A DNA stretch of 64,000 nucleotides from Mycobacterium paraffinicum (GTDB lineage: Bacteria > Actinomycetota > Actinomycetes > Mycobacteriales > Mycobacteriaceae), in the NCBI RefSeq assembly GCF_001907675.1, contig NZ_MPNT01000025.1, forward strand, positions 1 to 64,000. The letters run 5' to 3'. The translations under genes and the position numbers were made by a program. Shown here piece after piece: positions 62,999 to 64,000 of this stretch (the stretch's first letter is position 1; every line of letters starts with the position of its first letter). The notes beneath the pieces are model-generated. The model worked only from the letters and a program-made list of their open reading frames with translations. It was not told the DNA's origin and did no database searches.

Positions 62999-64000
62999 TC
63001 ACTCACCCGGTCCGGCCCCGGCGGCGGCGCGGGTCCGGGTGATGACCGGCGGCTCGAATCCGGCGTCCCCCAGCGCGCGCCGCACCGTCTCGTCGACCGC
63101 GCCGACGCGGGCGGCCGGCACCAGCGCGATCACGCAGCCGCCGAACCCGCCGCCGGTCATCCGCGCGCCCAGCGCGCCGGCCCGCACCGCGGTATCGGCG
63201 ATCAGGTCGATGTGGTCGGTGGTGATCTCGAAGTCGTCCCGCATCGACGCGTGCGAGGCGGAAAAGATCCGGCCGGCTTCGGCGAAGTCCGAATCACCCA
63301 GCGCCGCAACGCAATCGAGCACTCGTTGATTCTCGCTCAGCACGTGGCGGGCCCGGCGGGCGTCGACCGGGTCGCGCACCGCTTCAATGACGGACGGGCC
63401 GCGGTCCTGAGCCTCCCGCAACGACGACGCCCCGAGGTCCGCGGCCGCCCGCTCGCACGACGCGCGGCGCGCGGCGTAGTCGCCGCCCGCGTGACTGTGT
63501 CGGGCACGGGAGTCGATCAGCAGCAGCGAAACGCCGGCGGCGTCCGGGTCGAATGCCACCGGCTTCACCGTAAGGTCGCGGAAATCGATCAGCAGCGCCG
63601 TCGCCGGCCGGCCGAACAGCGAGGCCAGCTGGTCGAGCAGCCCCGTCGGGGCGCCGACGTACTCGTTCTCGGCGCGCTGGGCCAGCCGCGCCTGTTCGAT
63701 GCGGTCGATGCGCACACCGGCGGCCGCCGCGATCGCGCCCAGCGCCGCGCACTCCAGCGCCGCCGACGAAGACAGGCCCGACCCGATTTCCACGTCGCTG
63801 ATGATGCGCATCGCGCCGCCGGGCGCCGGGTGGCCCGCCTGCCGCAGCGCCCACACCACCCCGGCCACGTAGGCGGCCCAGCCGGTCACGTCGCCGGGGG
63901 CGGTGTCCAGCGCGATGCGCACCGACCCGTCCACGCGGTCGCTGCCCACGGTGATGGCATCACCGCCGTCGGGAGTGAACGTCACCAAGGTGCGCTGCGG
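62999..64000 (-). CDS. galK: Galactokinase, 3' part (N-terminus beyond the window)
   Basis: A GHMP kinase of the Leloir pathway that phosphorylates galactose. The frame is open to the last base of the window (PQRT before LVTF), so perhaps 30-45 N-terminal residues with the sugar-binding signature are outside. GHMP motif 2 is [13 protein letters not shown] and motif 3 is [17 protein letters not shown] at 63988 is not a real start. It matches M. tuberculosis Rv0620 in type and in being near recD. The gene is complete at its 3' end. Confidence 0.93.
   Translation of the reverse strand, partial: PQRTLVTFTPDGGDAITVGSDRVDGSVRIALDTAPGDVTGWAAYVAGVVWALRQAGHPAPGGAMRIISDVEIGSGLSSSAALECAALGAIAAAAGVRIDRIEQARLAQRAENEYVGAPTGLLDQLASLFGRPATALLIDFRDLTVKPVAFDPDAAGVSLLLIDSRARHSHAGGDYAARRASCERAAADLGASSLREAQDRGPSVIEAVRDPVDARRARHVLSENQRVLDCVAALGDSDFAEAGRIFSASHASMRDDFEITTDHIDLIADTAVRAGALGARMTGGGFGGCVIALVPAARVGAVDETVRRALGDAGFEPPVITRTRAAAGAGPGE

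Noticed and set aside
63988..64000. TTG at 63988 as the galK start
   Set aside because: The frame stays open through the window edge and the N-terminal galactokinase signature is missing, so the gene is cut by the window.

Overview
The window is a high-GC chromosomal segment from a mycobacterium, most likely a slow grower. Gene content and order follow the M. tuberculosis Rv0675-to-Rv0620 stretch read in reverse (echA5, a PaaX-like regulator, echA4, fadE8, lpqP, end, rpoC, rpoB, mkl, rplL, rplJ, lipG, mmaA genes, rplA, rplK, nusG, secE, hadABC, recCBD, galK). Mycolic-acid methyltransferases and hadABC rule out a non-mycolate actinobacterium. A gene for methoxymycolate formation (mmaA3) argues against a typical M. 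avium-complex strain. I saw no IS element, prophage, rRNA operon or CRISPR array.

Layout. 1-5.8 kb (minus): a tightly coupled lipid-catabolism operon fadE8-echA4-regulator-echA5, then lipoprotein esterase lpqP and endonuclease IV. 5.8-13.8 kb: tandem palindromic repeats, a very strong terminator, then rpoC and rpoB (rifampicin-region residues wild type) with a 400-bp upstream region holding a good promoter candidate. 13.8-18.6 kb: Mce ATPase mkl, carotenoid oxygenase divergent from a TetR regulator with a perfect inverted repeat between them, rplL-rplJ with a structured leader. 18.6-24.3 kb: ROK sugar kinase, a parvulin-like protein and a giant GH38 alpha-mannosidase in one coupled operon. 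24.3-30.8 kb (plus): two DinB-type genes, an ABC1-type atypical kinase, lipG, and mmaA1-mmaA3-mmaA4. mmaA2 is missing from its usual place.

30.8-32.8 kb: an inserted ECF42-type sigma factor with its DGPF/YCII partner. 32.8-37.6 kb (minus): rplA, rplK, nusG, secE, tRNA-Trp, hadC, hadB, hadA, rpmG, tRNA-Met and tRNA-Thr, coupling translation to mycolate elongation. 37.6-42.6 kb: orphan VapB-like antitoxin, metallo-beta-lactamase hydrolase, membrane protein, echA3, cyanase, nitroreductase and an MmaA2-like methyltransferase. 42.6-50.9 kb: recC-recB-recD.

50.9-64 kb is the most variable part: a PLD-like/DUF2235 lipase pair, a VTT-domain membrane protein, two tandem SAM methyltransferases, a large flippase-like membrane protein with a degenerate kinase-like domain, exported GH92 mannosidase divergent from lipoprotein LpqN, a deazaflavin-type reductase, a PAS-ANTAR regulator overlapping a small zinc-ribbon-like protein, and the 3' part of galK. 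The best candidates for less-described biology are the ECF42/DGPF insertion, the PLD-DUF2235 pair, the flippase-pseudokinase fusion and the PAS-ANTAR/Cys-rich pair.
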